Source: Tissierellia bacterium
GTDB taxonomy: Bacteria > Bacillota > Clostridia > Tissierellales > Peptoniphilaceae
Assembly: GCA_030537815.1 (NCBI GenBank)
Contig: JAUNVF010000009.1
Coordinates: 1 to 52,884, forward strand
Reading direction: 5' to 3'
Length of the DNA: 52,884 bases
The position numbers and the translations under genes were made by a program. Shown in pieces: positions 39,188 to 47,648 of this stretch (its first letter is position 1; each line of letters starts with the position of its first letter). The notes beneath the pieces are model-generated. The model did not search any database, was not told where the DNA came from, and saw nothing but the letters and a program-made list of their open reading frames with translations.

Positions 39188-39239
39188 TTGCAAATATAGA
39201 TTTTACATGATACAATACATACACCCGGTGGGGGTGCTA
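39188..39239 (+). promoter_or_regulatory. copper operon promoter and CsoR-type operator
   Basis: TTGCAA at 39188-39193 and TACAAT at 39211-39216 with a 17-base spacer. Just downstream a G-tract palindrome, CACCC (39222-39226) and GGGTG (39232-39236) flanking a GC-rich centre, resembles CsoR operators, which hold a C/G tract between TA-rich ends. It lies between the start point and the ribosome binding site, so CsoR could repress copA until Cu(I) binds. Confidence 0.78.
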
Positions 39240-39249
39240 AGGAGGTATT

Positions 39250-41790
39250 ATGAAATCAGAATTTGATATAAGAGGAATGACTTGTTCAGCTTGTTCACAG
39301 CATGTAGAAAAAGCGGTGTCCAATTTGGAAGCCGTTACGAAAGTATCAGTTAATCTATTATCCAATACTATGAATGTAGAATATGACGGAGATAAAATTA
39401 ATGAATTAGATATAATCGATGCTGTCGATAAAGCTGGTTATCAGGCAATTTCAAGAGATAAAAAGACTTTGGTTTCAAAAGACAATTCAGATGATGAGAT
39501 ATCAAAGGAAAATAAGGACATGAAATTCAGGCTTATCGTATCCTTTTTATTTATGATACCCTTGATGTATATAGCTATGGGAGATATGGTCGGTCTTCCC
39601 GTACCGAATATATTTAAAGGTCCTGAAAATAGTGTCATCTTTGCATTTACTCAAATGCTAATGACATTGCCGATAATATATGTGAACAGAAAATACTATA
39701 TAAATGGATTTAAATCTTTGATTAGAAAGAGTCCGAATATGGATTCTCTGATAGCGATTGGTTCGAGCGCAGCTTTTCTATACGGTCTTTTCGTCATTTA
39801 CAAATTGGCTTTTGGCTTGGGGCATGGATACCAAGATATCGTTCATAAATATATGCATAGCTTGTATTTTGAATCCGCTGCTATGATACTTGCTTTGATA
39901 ACATTGGGCAAATATCTAGAGGCTAAATCAAAGGGGAAGACTACAGATGCGATTAAGAAATTGATGGATTTATCTCCTAAAAAAGCTATTAGACTGGAAG
40001 ATGGAAGAGAAGTAGAAATTGATATAGAAGAGGTTAGACTTGGTGATATACTCGTAGTAAGGCCTGGATCATCGATTCCTGTTGATGGAAAGGTTGTAGA
40101 TGGTAAGGGATCTGTCGATACATCTGCAATAACCGGTGAGAGCATCCCTGTCGAGGTTTTTGAAGGTGACGAAGTTATCGGCTCTACAATATTACAATTG
40201 GGATCTTTGAAAATCGAGGCAGAAAAAATAGGAGAAGATACAACATTATCTAAAATCATAAAATTGGTTCAAGATGCAAATGCTACTAAGGCGCCCATTT
40301 CAAAATTGGCTGACAAGATAGCGGCAATTTTCGTACCAGTGGTAATCTCGATTTCTATATTGGCCACTATTATTTGGCTCATAACGGGATCTGGATTTGA
40401 ATTTGCATTAACTATTGGAATTTCAATACTCGTAATTTCTTGCCCCTGTGCCCTTGGCCTTGCAACTCCAGTCGCTATCATGGTTGGAACAGGTAAGGGT
40501 GCTAGCAATGGAATACTGATTAAATCGGCTGAAGCCCTTGAGACTCTCCATGAAGTTGGTGCCATAGTCTTAGATAAAACCGGTACGATTACAATTGGAA
40601 GGCCTGAGGTTACCGATATAATAAATATGAGTGAAAAGAGTGATGAAGAATTCATAGCTATAGCGAAAGCTATCGAATCTCCTTCGGAACATCCTTTGAG
40701 CTTGGCGATTAAAAACTTGGATAGAGGCGATGATAAGGAATTAAAAGTCAAGAATTTTACAAATCATCTTGGAAAGGGAATCGAAGGTACGATAGACGGT
40801 ATTTTATATCATGCTGGCAATTTAAGCTATATGAAAGAATTGAAAATAGATTTATTATTAGCTGAAAATAAAGCTGAAAAACTATCAAATGAGGGAAAGA
40901 CGGTGCTATATTTTTCTGATTCCCATAAGATTTTAGGTTTAATAGCAGTTGCCGATAAGATAAAGAAATCATCTTCCAAAGCTGTTGATTATCTCCACGA
41001 AGAGGGGATTTCAGTATATATGCTGACAGGCGACAATGAAAAAACTGCTGCTGCAATAGCTAATGAATTGAAGCTTGATGATGTCATGGCGGAAGTATTG
41101 CCTCAGGATAAAGAGGAAATGGTCAGAAAGACAAAAGAAGGTGGGATTTCTGTAGCCATGGTTGGAGATGGTATAAATGATGCACCCGCACTGGCGAGAG
41201 CTGATGTAGGTATTGCGATTGGAGCAGGGACAGATATAGCTATCGAGGCAGCAGATATAGTGCTTATGAAGAGTGACTTATTAGATGTAGTAAATGCCAT
41301 AGATTTAAGCAAGCAGACAATTAAGAATATAAAACAGAATCTTTTCTGGGCATTCTTTTACAATATATTATGCATACCATTAGCTGCTGGAGTATTTTAT
41401 AAGCCATTTGGAATAATGCTGAATCCTATGATAGCATCAGCTGCGATGAGCTTGAGTTCGCTTTTTGTAGTGACAAATGCCCTTAGATTAAATAGATTTA
41501 AACCAATAGCGAAGATCGATTCGCATGAAGATATGCAATTTAAAAAAGAAATATTAAAAGAGGAGACAAAGATGAAAAAAGTATTTAAAATTGAAGGAAT
41601 GAGCTGTTCACACTGTTCAGGAAGAGTTACACAGGTCTTAAATGATTTTGACAATGTAAATGCGATAGTTGATTTAGACAATGCAAAGGCAGATGTCGAG
41701 ATGCCGGAAGATATGGATGTAGATATACTGAAAAAGGCAATCGAAGATGCGGGTTATTCCGTAATATCTATAGAAGACGCAAAAGCTTAA
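39250..41790 (+). CDS. copA: copper-exporting P1B-type ATPase with C-terminal CopZ-like domain
   Basis: Cu(I)-exporting ATPase of 846 residues. An N-terminal metal-binding domain has GMTCSAC (C12, C15). The core has CPC (398-400), the phosphorylated Asp442 in DKTGT, the SEHPLS motif, MLTGDNEKTAAAIA and MVGDGINDAPAL. The late-membrane residues NIL..YN and MSLSS fit the Cu(I) group. Unlike ordinary CopA, another metal-binding domain is fused at the C-terminus (about 775-846; GMSCSHC, C786 and C789). A strong internal start for this domain is described separately. GGAGG precedes the ATG. csoR follows by one base. Confidence 0.95.
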   Translation: MKSEFDIRGMTCSACSQHVEKAVSNLEAVTKVSVNLLSNTMNVEYDGDKINELDIIDAVDKAGYQAISRDKKTLVSKDNSDDEISKENKDMKFRLIVSFLFMIPLMYIAMGDMVGLPVPNIFKGPENSVIFAFTQMLMTLPIIYVNRKYYINGFKSLIRKSPNMDSLIAIGSSAAFLYGLFVIYKLAFGLGHGYQDIVHKYMHSLYFESAAMILALITLGKYLEAKSKGKTTDAIKKLMDLSPKKAIRLEDGREVEIDIEEVRLGDILVVRPGSSIPVDGKVVDGKGSVDTSAITGESIPVEVFEGDEVIGSTILQLGSLKIEAEKIGEDTTLSKIIKLVQDANATKAPISKLADKIAAIFVPVVISISILATIIWLITGSGFEFALTIGISILVISCPCALGLATPVAIMVGTGKGASNGILIKSAEALETLHEVGAIVLDKTGTITIGRPEVTDIINMSEKSDEEFIAIAKAIESPSEHPLSLAIKNLDRGDDKELKVKNFTNHLGKGIEGTIDGILYHAGNLSYMKELKIDLLLAENKAEKLSNEGKTVLYFSDSHKILGLIAVADKIKKSSSKAVDYLHEEGISVYMLTGDNEKTAAAIANELKLDDVMAEVLPQDKEEMVRKTKEGGISVAMVGDGINDAPALARADVGIAIGAGTDIAIEAADIVLMKSDLLDVVNAIDLSKQTIKNIKQNLFWAFFYNILCIPLAAGVFYKPFGIMLNPMIASAAMSLSSLFVVTNALRLNRFKPIAKIDSHEDMQFKKEILKEETKMKKVFKIEGMSCSHCSGRVTQVLNDFDNVNAIVDLDNAKADVEMPEDMDVDILKKAIEDAGYSVISIEDAKA
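41572..41790 (+). CDS. CopZ-like copper chaperone, internal start within copA
   Basis: The final 72 codons of copA read exactly as a standalone CopZ-type chaperone: MKKVFKIEGMSCSHCSGRV, then the ferredoxin-like HMA fold ending at the copA stop. AGGAG at 41561-41565 lies 6 bases before the ATG at 41572, the ideal position for independent initiation. Thus the same mRNA may yield both a CopA with a C-terminal domain and free CopZ. Whether initiation occurs here is a prediction. If it does not, this is just a domain of CopA. Confidence 0.55.
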   Translation: MKKVFKIEGMSCSHCSGRVTQVLNDFDNVNAIVDLDNAKADVEMPEDMDVDILKKAIEDAGYSVISIEDAKA

Positions 41791-41791
41791 T

Positions 41792-42064
41792 ATGAAGAGC
41801 GATTCTAAAAAAGTCCTTACCAGATTGAAAACTGCAAAAGGTCAGATTGAAGGAATTATAAAGATGGTCGAAGATGACAGATATTGTATCGATATTTCAA
41901 ACCAGCTTCTTGCTACTGAATCTCTGATAAAATCAGTCAATAGGATAATTTTAAATGATCATTTAAAATCTTGTGTTCTCCAATCTCTAAGCAGTGAATC
42001 TGAAAAGGACAAAGAGGAAAAAGTTGATGAGATACAAAAAATACTAGATAAATTATTGAGATAG
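41792..42064 (+). CDS. csoR: copper-sensing repressor CsoR
   Basis: Metal-sensing repressor of the DUF156 family, 90 residues, all alpha-helical. The Cu(I) ligands C32, H57 and C61 have precisely the C-x24-H-x3-C spacing of the Mycobacterium CsoR (36, 61, 65), so copper is the likely ligand rather than persulfide or formaldehyde. It lies 1 base after copA and is probably translated by coupling, as no clear ribosome binding site is present. The candidate operator is upstream of copA. Confidence 0.92.
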   Translation: MKSDSKKVLTRLKTAKGQIEGIIKMVEDDRYCIDISNQLLATESLIKSVNRIILNDHLKSCVLQSLSSESEKDKEEKVDEIQKILDKLLR

Positions 42065-42093
42065 ACCGGGAATGAATTCTCGGTCTATCTTTT
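42060..42093 (+). terminator. terminator after csoR
   Basis: GATAGACCG (42060-42068) pairs with CGGTCTATC (42081-42089), extendable inward by further pairs; T residues follow. It starts within the csoR stop region. Confidence 0.88.
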
Positions 42094-42213
42094 ATATTAC
42101 AAAACTGTAATCGCAAAATAAGCCTTTTTAGGCATAAATTCACATAAATAATATTTAAAAAGCATTAGAATATGTTAAAATGATAATAGAAGTATTTGAA
42201 AGGATTGACTTTA

Positions 42214-42819
42214 ATGAAATATCGGAAAATTATCGCAATATTGGCTGCATTTATTACATTTTTCGTTTTAAATGAATCGATAAGCGGAATTGAATTTTTA
42301 TCGCTATTTTTTAGTGCGGGAGTCTATTTTGCAGTCAAGACAGTTTTAAAGTCGGAACCCAAGCCAAAAGAAGTTCCGCCTGTAAAAGTAGAAATTTTAA
42401 ATGATGAAAATGAATTAAAACAGATTATGAATAATGCCTATGAAGATCTTATGGATATTCAAAGGGCTTATAGAAAGGCAAGACATGATTCTATAAAGAT
42501 AAAAGGGGAAAGACTATATCATACCGGGGTAAATATATTTGAGCATTTGAGAAAGAACCCAAAAAAGATAAGACAGGCGAGGAGATATTTAAATTATTAT
42601 CTCGATACCGCTGCGACGATAATGAACAAGTATTCTAATTTTATAGATACAGGTTTAAATACTCAGGAAACTGAAAAGATTTATAATGAAACCGACAGAG
42701 CCCTTGAGATACTTAATAAGGCTTTCAACAAACAATTTGTAAAATTAATGGAAAATGACATGATGGATATGGAAGCTGACATAAAGGTCTTGGAAGATAC
42801 GCTCAAGACAGAAGATTAA
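42214..42819 (+). CDS. XpaC-like protein (5-bromo-4-chloroindolyl phosphate hydrolysis family)
   Basis: About 201 residues. Two short membrane segments near the N-terminus (about 6-22 and 24-42) precede a helical cytoplasmic domain. The family is named for an activity seen in B. subtilis XpaC, but its biochemical role is unknown. XpaC and TelA genes usually lie together, as here. AAAGGA at 42199-42204 favours the ATG at 42214; an in-frame TTG at 42196 overlaps it. The TelA gene starts 11 bases after its stop, so they form one unit. Confidence 0.82.
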   Translation: MKYRKIIAILAAFITFFVLNESISGIEFLSLFFSAGVYFAVKTVLKSEPKPKEVPPVKVEILNDENELKQIMNNAYEDLMDIQRAYRKARHDSIKIKGERLYHTGVNIFEHLRKNPKKIRQARRYLNYYLDTAATIMNKYSNFIDTGLNTQETEKIYNETDRALEILNKAFNKQFVKLMENDMMDMEADIKVLEDTLKTED

Positions 42820-42830
42820 TAGGAGGAAAA

Positions 42831-44006
42831 ATGGACGAAAGAAGAGATTTGGCAGAAAAAAAGCCGGAAATTACTTTAAAAGATTTGGCAAATCAAAAGG
42901 ATGCTATAAAAGAATTAAATGAAGAAAAAGATGAAGAATTACAAAAAGTTGAAAAGAGAATCTCAACTCTAACCGAAGAGGATAAAAAGAAGATTACCGA
43001 GCTAAAGGAGGGTATAAATCTTCTCGATTCTCAACTTTCTGTACAATACGGAGTTGGCGCTCAGAGAAATCTATCTACTTTCTCAGATACTATACTTTCA
43101 AATATTAAAGCTAAAGATGCCGGAGAAGTGGGCGTTTTAATGACTGAATTGATGGAGAAAGTAAGGGGACTCGACATCGAGAGCATAGACGAAAAAGGCG
43201 GTTTTTTCAGCAATCTACCATTTGTTAAAAATGTTCAAAATAATATAGATAAGCTGATGGGTAAATATGAAATGATGGAGATTCAAATTGACAAGATCGA
43301 GGATCAGCTAGATAAGGCAAGACTTGAAATGCTGAAAGATATAGCGATGTTTGATACATTATATCAGAAAAATCTCGAGTATTTTAATGATCTACAGCTC
43401 TATATAATTGCAGGTGAAGAAAAATTAGAGGAAACTAGAAATAATGATCTTCCCAGACTTAGAGAAGAGGCGATTCAGAGCGGCGAACCTATGGATGCTC
43501 AACTTGTAAGTGATTTTGAAGAGACATTAAATAGATTTGAAAGAAAATTACATGATTTAAAATTGAGTAAGACATTGGCGATTCAAACTGCACCTCAGAT
43601 TAAATTGATTCAAAATAATGACAAGCTCTTAGTAGATAAAATTCAAACTGCAATACTAAATACAATTCCTCTTTGGAAGAGTCAGATAGTTATAGCACTT
43701 GGATTAAATAGACAGGAAAATGCTCTTAGAATGCAAAAAGCTGTTACAGATACGACTAATGAATTACTGAGAAGAAATTCCGAGATGATTAAGCAAAATA
43801 CAATCGGAGTAGCAAAAGAATCCGAGAGGGGAATGATAGAGCTCGAAACTCTGAAAAAGGTTAACGAGGATCTCATAACCACAATTCAGGAAACTATCAA
43901 AATTCAAAGAGATGGAAGGCAGAAAAGACTTCAGGTTGAAGCTGAATTGACAGAATTGGAAGGTAAATTGAGAGAGACATTATTGTCTACAGTTAGAGAA
44001 AAGTAA
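42831..44006 (+). CDS. TelA family protein (toxic anion resistance)
   Basis: 391-residue, almost wholly helical cytoplasmic protein of the TelA/YceH family, linked to tellurite and cell-envelope stress resistance in Firmicutes. A long coiled-coil pattern runs from about residue 130. Conserved-looking stretches include TAPQIKLIQNNDKLLVDKIQ, LNTIPLWKSQIVIALGL and the DTTNELLRRNSEMIKQNT segment. The exact mechanism is unknown. AGGAGG precedes the ATG. It probably cooperates with the XpaC-like protein immediately upstream. Confidence 0.9.
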   Translation: MDERRDLAEKKPEITLKDLANQKDAIKELNEEKDEELQKVEKRISTLTEEDKKKITELKEGINLLDSQLSVQYGVGAQRNLSTFSDTILSNIKAKDAGEVGVLMTELMEKVRGLDIESIDEKGGFFSNLPFVKNVQNNIDKLMGKYEMMEIQIDKIEDQLDKARLEMLKDIAMFDTLYQKNLEYFNDLQLYIIAGEEKLEETRNNDLPRLREEAIQSGEPMDAQLVSDFEETLNRFERKLHDLKLSKTLAIQTAPQIKLIQNNDKLLVDKIQTAILNTIPLWKSQIVIALGLNRQENALRMQKAVTDTTNELLRRNSEMIKQNTIGVAKESERGMIELETLKKVNEDLITTIQETIKIQRDGRQKRLQVEAELTELEGKLRETLLSTVREK

Positions 44007-44010
44007 AAAT

Positions 44011-44033
44011 GTGAAGATGAAATCTATCTTCAC
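44011..44033 (+). terminator. possible hairpin terminator after the TelA gene
   Basis: GTGAAGAT (44011-44018) pairs with ATCTTCAC (44026-44033), 7-base loop, without a T run. A weak terminator or mRNA-end hairpin. Confidence 0.45.
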
Positions 44034-44037
44034 TATA

Positions 44038-44061
44038 AATACAGAGCATATGCTTTGTATT
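44038..44061. promoter_or_regulatory. 24-base palindrome before the padR operon
   Basis: Near-perfect palindrome (11 of 12 base pairs) centred on GCATATGC, with outer AATACA and TGTATT arms. It lies 69 bases before the PadR start. It could be a PadR operator, though it could also assist termination. Confidence 0.5.
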
Positions 44062-44130
44062 TATTTTACAAATATACCTTGCAATACATAGTACCTAATT
44101 ATGCCTTGTATCGAGAAAATAGGTGATATT

Positions 44131-44448
44131 ATGAATATACAATTTAAAAAAGGCGTGCTTGAATTATGCGTGTTATCGCTACTGAATATGGAGGATAGAT
44201 ACGGTTATGAATTGGTTGAGACCATATCTGAAGATATCTCAATTTCGGAGGGGACTATTTACCCGATGTTGCGTCGATTTAAAAATGACGGTTTGGTGAT
44301 TACTTATTTAAAAGAGTCTACAAGTGGACCATCCCGTAAATATTATTCTATTACAGATAAAGGGCGAGAATTCTATCTTTATAATTTGTCGGAATGGAAT
44401 AATTTTGTAGATAGTGTAAACAAAATACTAAGGAGTGATAACTCATGA
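44131..44448 (+). CDS. PadR-family transcriptional regulator
   Basis: Winged-helix repressor of about 105 residues. The PadR start QFKKGVLELCVLSLLNMEDRYGYEL and the recognition part SEGTIYPMLRRFKNDGLV are clear, followed by the wing SGPSRKYYSITDKGRE. AGGTGAT at 44121-44127 supports the ATG at 44131; an earlier frame start at 44101 adds a non-family leader. The 4-base overlap with the next gene ties it to the HAAS-adhesin pair, a common PadR operon in Bacillota responding to envelope stress or antibiotics. Confidence 0.92.
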   Translation: MNIQFKKGVLELCVLSLLNMEDRYGYELVETISEDISISEGTIYPMLRRFKNDGLVITYLKESTSGPSRKYYSITDKGREFYLYNLSEWNNFVDSVNKILRSDNS

Positions 44449-45074
44449 AGAGGGAAGAGTACCTCGACCTTTTGAGATACTATTTAAGAGATCTGCCATT
44501 AGGAATAATACATGATATAATCTCGGATTACGATAATCATTTTATAGAAGCTATGGCTTCGGGAAGGCGAGAAGAAGATATAGCCAAAGAACTTGGATCT
44601 CCAAAAGAAATAGCAGAAGAATATTTGAAAAACGAAAAATTTAGAAGAAGTAGAGAATCGACCAATACTGAATCGGAGTACTTTAACGAGAATCATACTA
44701 AATCTTTGTTTAATCCTAAAAGGATACTTAAAATATTATTAACTTTAATCGCAATAATAATTCTAGGACCAATTGCATTTGCCGTATTGATAACAATTTT
44801 AGCAACTGTAGCTTTTCTTAGCATTGCATTATTTATAGTCGTATTTGCGATTTTTGTATTGGGAATATCGATGATATTTCCGGGAATAATTGGAAGTGGA
44901 ATTATCGCAAGCTTAAATCCGGTCACAAGAACTTGTTTTGCTCTGGGAATTATAGGAATATCACTAATTTTATTTAATTTGGTATATAGACTTACGAGAT
45001 TTATCTTTAGAGCATTGAAAAAAGAATTGCAAATGATTAGATGGAGATTTGGGAAATGGAGGAGGAGAAAATGA
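44445..45074 (+). CDS. HAAS-domain membrane protein (DUF1700)
   Basis: 209-residue protein. The N-terminal cytoplasmic HAAS domain (about 1-62) shows EEYLDLLRYYLRDLP and ELGSPKEIAEEYL. Two to three membrane segments follow (about 90-125, 130-150 and 160-180), and a basic tail ends in the cytosol. HAAS proteins are companions of PadR regulators and adhesin-like proteins; they may pass a membrane signal to PadR, a hypothesis for the family. The gene overlaps the adhesin-like gene by 4 bases. Confidence 0.87.
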   Translation: MKREEYLDLLRYYLRDLPLGIIHDIISDYDNHFIEAMASGRREEDIAKELGSPKEIAEEYLKNEKFRRSRESTNTESEYFNENHTKSLFNPKRILKILLTLIAIIILGPIAFAVLITILATVAFLSIALFIVVFAIFVLGISMIFPGIIGSGIIASLNPVTRTCFALGIIGISLILFNLVYRLTRFIFRALKKELQMIRWRFGKWRRRK

Positions 45075-46018
45075 AAAGACAATATATGCCTCTACTCGTG
45101 TTACTAACTTTCGCCATGTTGATATTGGGTTTGATATCTTTTTTTGTATTGGATTTTGATAAGATTGGCAATATAAAGCAAGCATTCGATTATTATAGAG
45201 ATAATATTCGTATTGCGGGAAGTATAGAAATCGGCGATGAATACAAATATAGAGATCCTACTAATATCGAATCAGGATTTGAAAGAGATATGAAGAATTA
45301 TGAAGAAATCATGGCCGATAATTTCACAGTTGATGAGATAAGCGGTGAAATAAGATTGGAAATAGACAATATTAAACTTAGAATAGTAGATAAAGATCAA
45401 GATATAAGTTTTAAATTATATAAAAGAAATGAGATGAATGGTCAAGAATCATCGATAGGAGAATTGGACAGGGAATATAAATTGGAAAAAATAAATGATG
45501 GCCTTAGTCTTGTCTTAATTTCAAAAATTTATAAATCTGATAGTATTGGAAAGAGTTATTTATTAGAAATGAATATTCCAACCGAGATTCAAAATCAAGT
45601 CAAGATAAAGACATTGAGATCGGATCTGCTGATAGACTCGAAATTAAAAGAAATGTCAGTATATGCAGTAAATAGCAATATTTTATTGAAGTCGGAAATT
45701 GAAAATTTAAGGCTAGAGAATATTGACGGAGCAATGCTAGTAGACCAGTACAAAAATGGAAATATTCAAGCCGATTTAATTAATTCCTTGCTCATATTTG
45801 AATTATCTGACCCTGATCAATGCGATGCACATTTAATTGCAAAGATGACAAATGGATCTATCTCTACAATCGACGGAGAATATGAGTCAGAAGATGATTG
45901 GGATGAGCATGAAGATGAATATGATCAAGAATCAATTTCTAAAATAGATAAAATTTTAGGTGCAGGTAATAATAAGATAGAGATAAATGGAGTTAATTCA
46001 CATATTTCATTTGAGTAA
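45071..46018 (+). CDS. putative adhesin-like membrane protein (DUF4097-like)
   Basis: About 315 residues. An N-terminal membrane segment (about 6-26) anchors an external beta-rich domain (about 90-235), which resembles the repetitive-strand putative adhesin family (DUF4097) often encoded after PadR-HAAS. Evidence is mainly context plus the strand pattern, so family assignment is moderate. The C-terminus has a cluster of Asp/Glu residues. GGAGGAG directly before the ATG at 45071 decides the start over the earlier frame start at 45041. A terminator follows. Confidence 0.7.
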   Translation: MKRQYMPLLVLLTFAMLILGLISFFVLDFDKIGNIKQAFDYYRDNIRIAGSIEIGDEYKYRDPTNIESGFERDMKNYEEIMADNFTVDEISGEIRLEIDNIKLRIVDKDQDISFKLYKRNEMNGQESSIGELDREYKLEKINDGLSLVLISKIYKSDSIGKSYLLEMNIPTEIQNQVKIKTLRSDLLIDSKLKEMSVYAVNSNILLKSEIENLRLENIDGAMLVDQYKNGNIQADLINSLLIFELSDPDQCDAHLIAKMTNGSISTIDGEYESEDDWDEHEDEYDQESISKIDKILGAGNNKIEINGVNSHISFE

Positions 46019-46023
46019 AATCG

Positions 46024-46055
46024 GGTAGAAATTCCAAGGGATTTCTACCTTTCTT
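46024..46055 (+). terminator. terminator of the PadR operon
   Basis: GGTAGAAAT (46024-46032) pairs with ATTTCTACC (46041-46049) around an 8-base loop, followed by T-rich sequence. Confidence 0.8.
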
Positions 46056-46166
46056 ATTGTTTAAAAGAATTAAGGAATACTTTGGATAATTATGATAGAT
46101 TAGCTTTAAAGTAATTTTTTATGGGTATAAATTTTAGTACGGTTTAAATTTAAGACGAGGATGTGG

Positions 46167-47642
46167 ATGATGTTATTTGAATTTGATTATGATAAATATA
46201 ATTACGAATACTCTGAATGTGATAAATCTGAATTGATGAAGGAATTTGGTTTATTGCAAAGAAAGATAAAGGAATTGGGAATACCTGTTCTCATCATGCT
46301 GGAAGGATGGGAATGTTCGGGGAAAGGCTATGTCATTAACGACTTGGTCCGAGAAGTCAATCACAAGTATACCAAGGTTCATGTTTTTAGCGAAATGACT
46401 GAAGAAGAACGCGAGAAACCATTTTTGTGGAGATTTTGGAATTGCATACCCGCAAAAGGTGAAATTGCAGTATTTGATAGAAGTTTCTACTATGATTTAA
46501 TGGATGATTTAAATCTGACAAAAAAGAAAACTGCTAAATATATCGAAGATATAGAGAGCATTGAAAAGCAATTGAGAGATGATGATACTGTAATTATAAA
46601 GATTTTCTTAAATATAAGCGAACAGACTCAAAAAAATAGGATTCAGGAATACGAGACTCATAAGTATAAAAAGATATTGGTAAATGAGAGAGATTATAGA
46701 CAAAATCGATCTTATGATGAGTATTTAAAGCATTTCAATCAGGTTTTAAAGGATACTGATTTTAAAGGTTCGAGATGGAATATAATACCTTCTGAATCGA
46801 TGAAAAAAGCTTCTCTCGAGGTTCTCGGAAATTGCATAGATATTCTCAAGAAGTCGATACTAAAACATCTGGAATTTGGTTCTGTGGTGGATAAGGAAGA
46901 ATTGTTATTTCCCGAGTCAAAAAAAATAATTGAAGAATTAGATTACGACCTTTCGCTTAGTCATAAGGAATACAAAAAAATAAAGAAGGATTTGGAGCCC
47001 AAGTTAAACTCTCTAGGATATGAATTTTTTGTAAAGAAAGTCCCGTCGATTTTAATATTTGAAGGAGTCGATGCTGCCGGTAAAGGTGGAGCTATAAAGA
47101 GATTGACTAAATGCTTTGATCCTAGGGGATATGAAGTTGTCCCTATATCTGCTCCATCAGATGTTGAAAACTCATATCATTATATGTGGCGATTTTGGAA
47201 AGAGATACCACCAAATGGTAAGATGACTATATTTGACAGATCATGGTACGGAAGGGTATTAGTCGAGAGGATAGAGGGATTTGCGACTGAAGAGCAATGG
47301 AAGCGTGCCTATAATGAAATTAATGAGATAGAAAAGCATCTTCGCAAATCAGGAGTTTTGATTTTAAAATTTTTCATCGCCATAGATAATGATGAACAAC
47401 TTAGGAGATTTAATGACAGGATGTTAAATCCCGACAAAAATTATAAATTAACTGAAGAAGACTGGAGAAATAGAGAAAAATGGGACTCTTATCTATCAGC
47501 ATACGACGATATGATAGAGAGGACTTCAACCGAATACGCTCCGTGGATAGTCATTCCAGGAAATGACAAATACTATGCTAGGATAAGGGTCTTAGAAGAA
47601 GTTCTCAAGAGGGGTTTGAAATTTATAGAAGACGAAAGGTAG
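46167..47642 (+). CDS. pap: polyphosphate:AMP phosphotransferase (two PPK2 domains)
   Basis: Fused two-domain PPK2 enzyme, about 491 residues, that phosphorylates AMP with polyphosphate. Domain 1 (about 30-235) has a P-loop variant GWECSGKG and the lid FDRSFYYD. Domain 2 (about 255-490) has the canonical GVDAAGKGGAIKRL, MWRFWKEIP, FDRSWYGRVLVER and the catalytic segment NDRMLNPDKNYKLTEEDW. In class II PPK2 enzymes the second domain is the active one, and the first P-loop lacks the usual Asp here. Several ATG codons are close; 46167 is six bases after GAGG at 46157-46160. Confidence 0.92.
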   Translation: MMLFEFDYDKYNYEYSECDKSELMKEFGLLQRKIKELGIPVLIMLEGWECSGKGYVINDLVREVNHKYTKVHVFSEMTEEEREKPFLWRFWNCIPAKGEIAVFDRSFYYDLMDDLNLTKKKTAKYIEDIESIEKQLRDDDTVIIKIFLNISEQTQKNRIQEYETHKYKKILVNERDYRQNRSYDEYLKHFNQVLKDTDFKGSRWNIIPSESMKKASLEVLGNCIDILKKSILKHLEFGSVVDKEELLFPESKKIIEELDYDLSLSHKEYKKIKKDLEPKLNSLGYEFFVKKVPSILIFEGVDAAGKGGAIKRLTKCFDPRGYEVVPISAPSDVENSYHYMWRFWKEIPPNGKMTIFDRSWYGRVLVERIEGFATEEQWKRAYNEINEIEKHLRKSGVLILKFFIAIDNDEQLRRFNDRMLNPDKNYKLTEEDWRNREKWDSYLSAYDDMIERTSTEYAPWIVIPGNDKYYARIRVLEEVLKRGLKFIEDER

Positions 47643-47648
47643 ATGATA

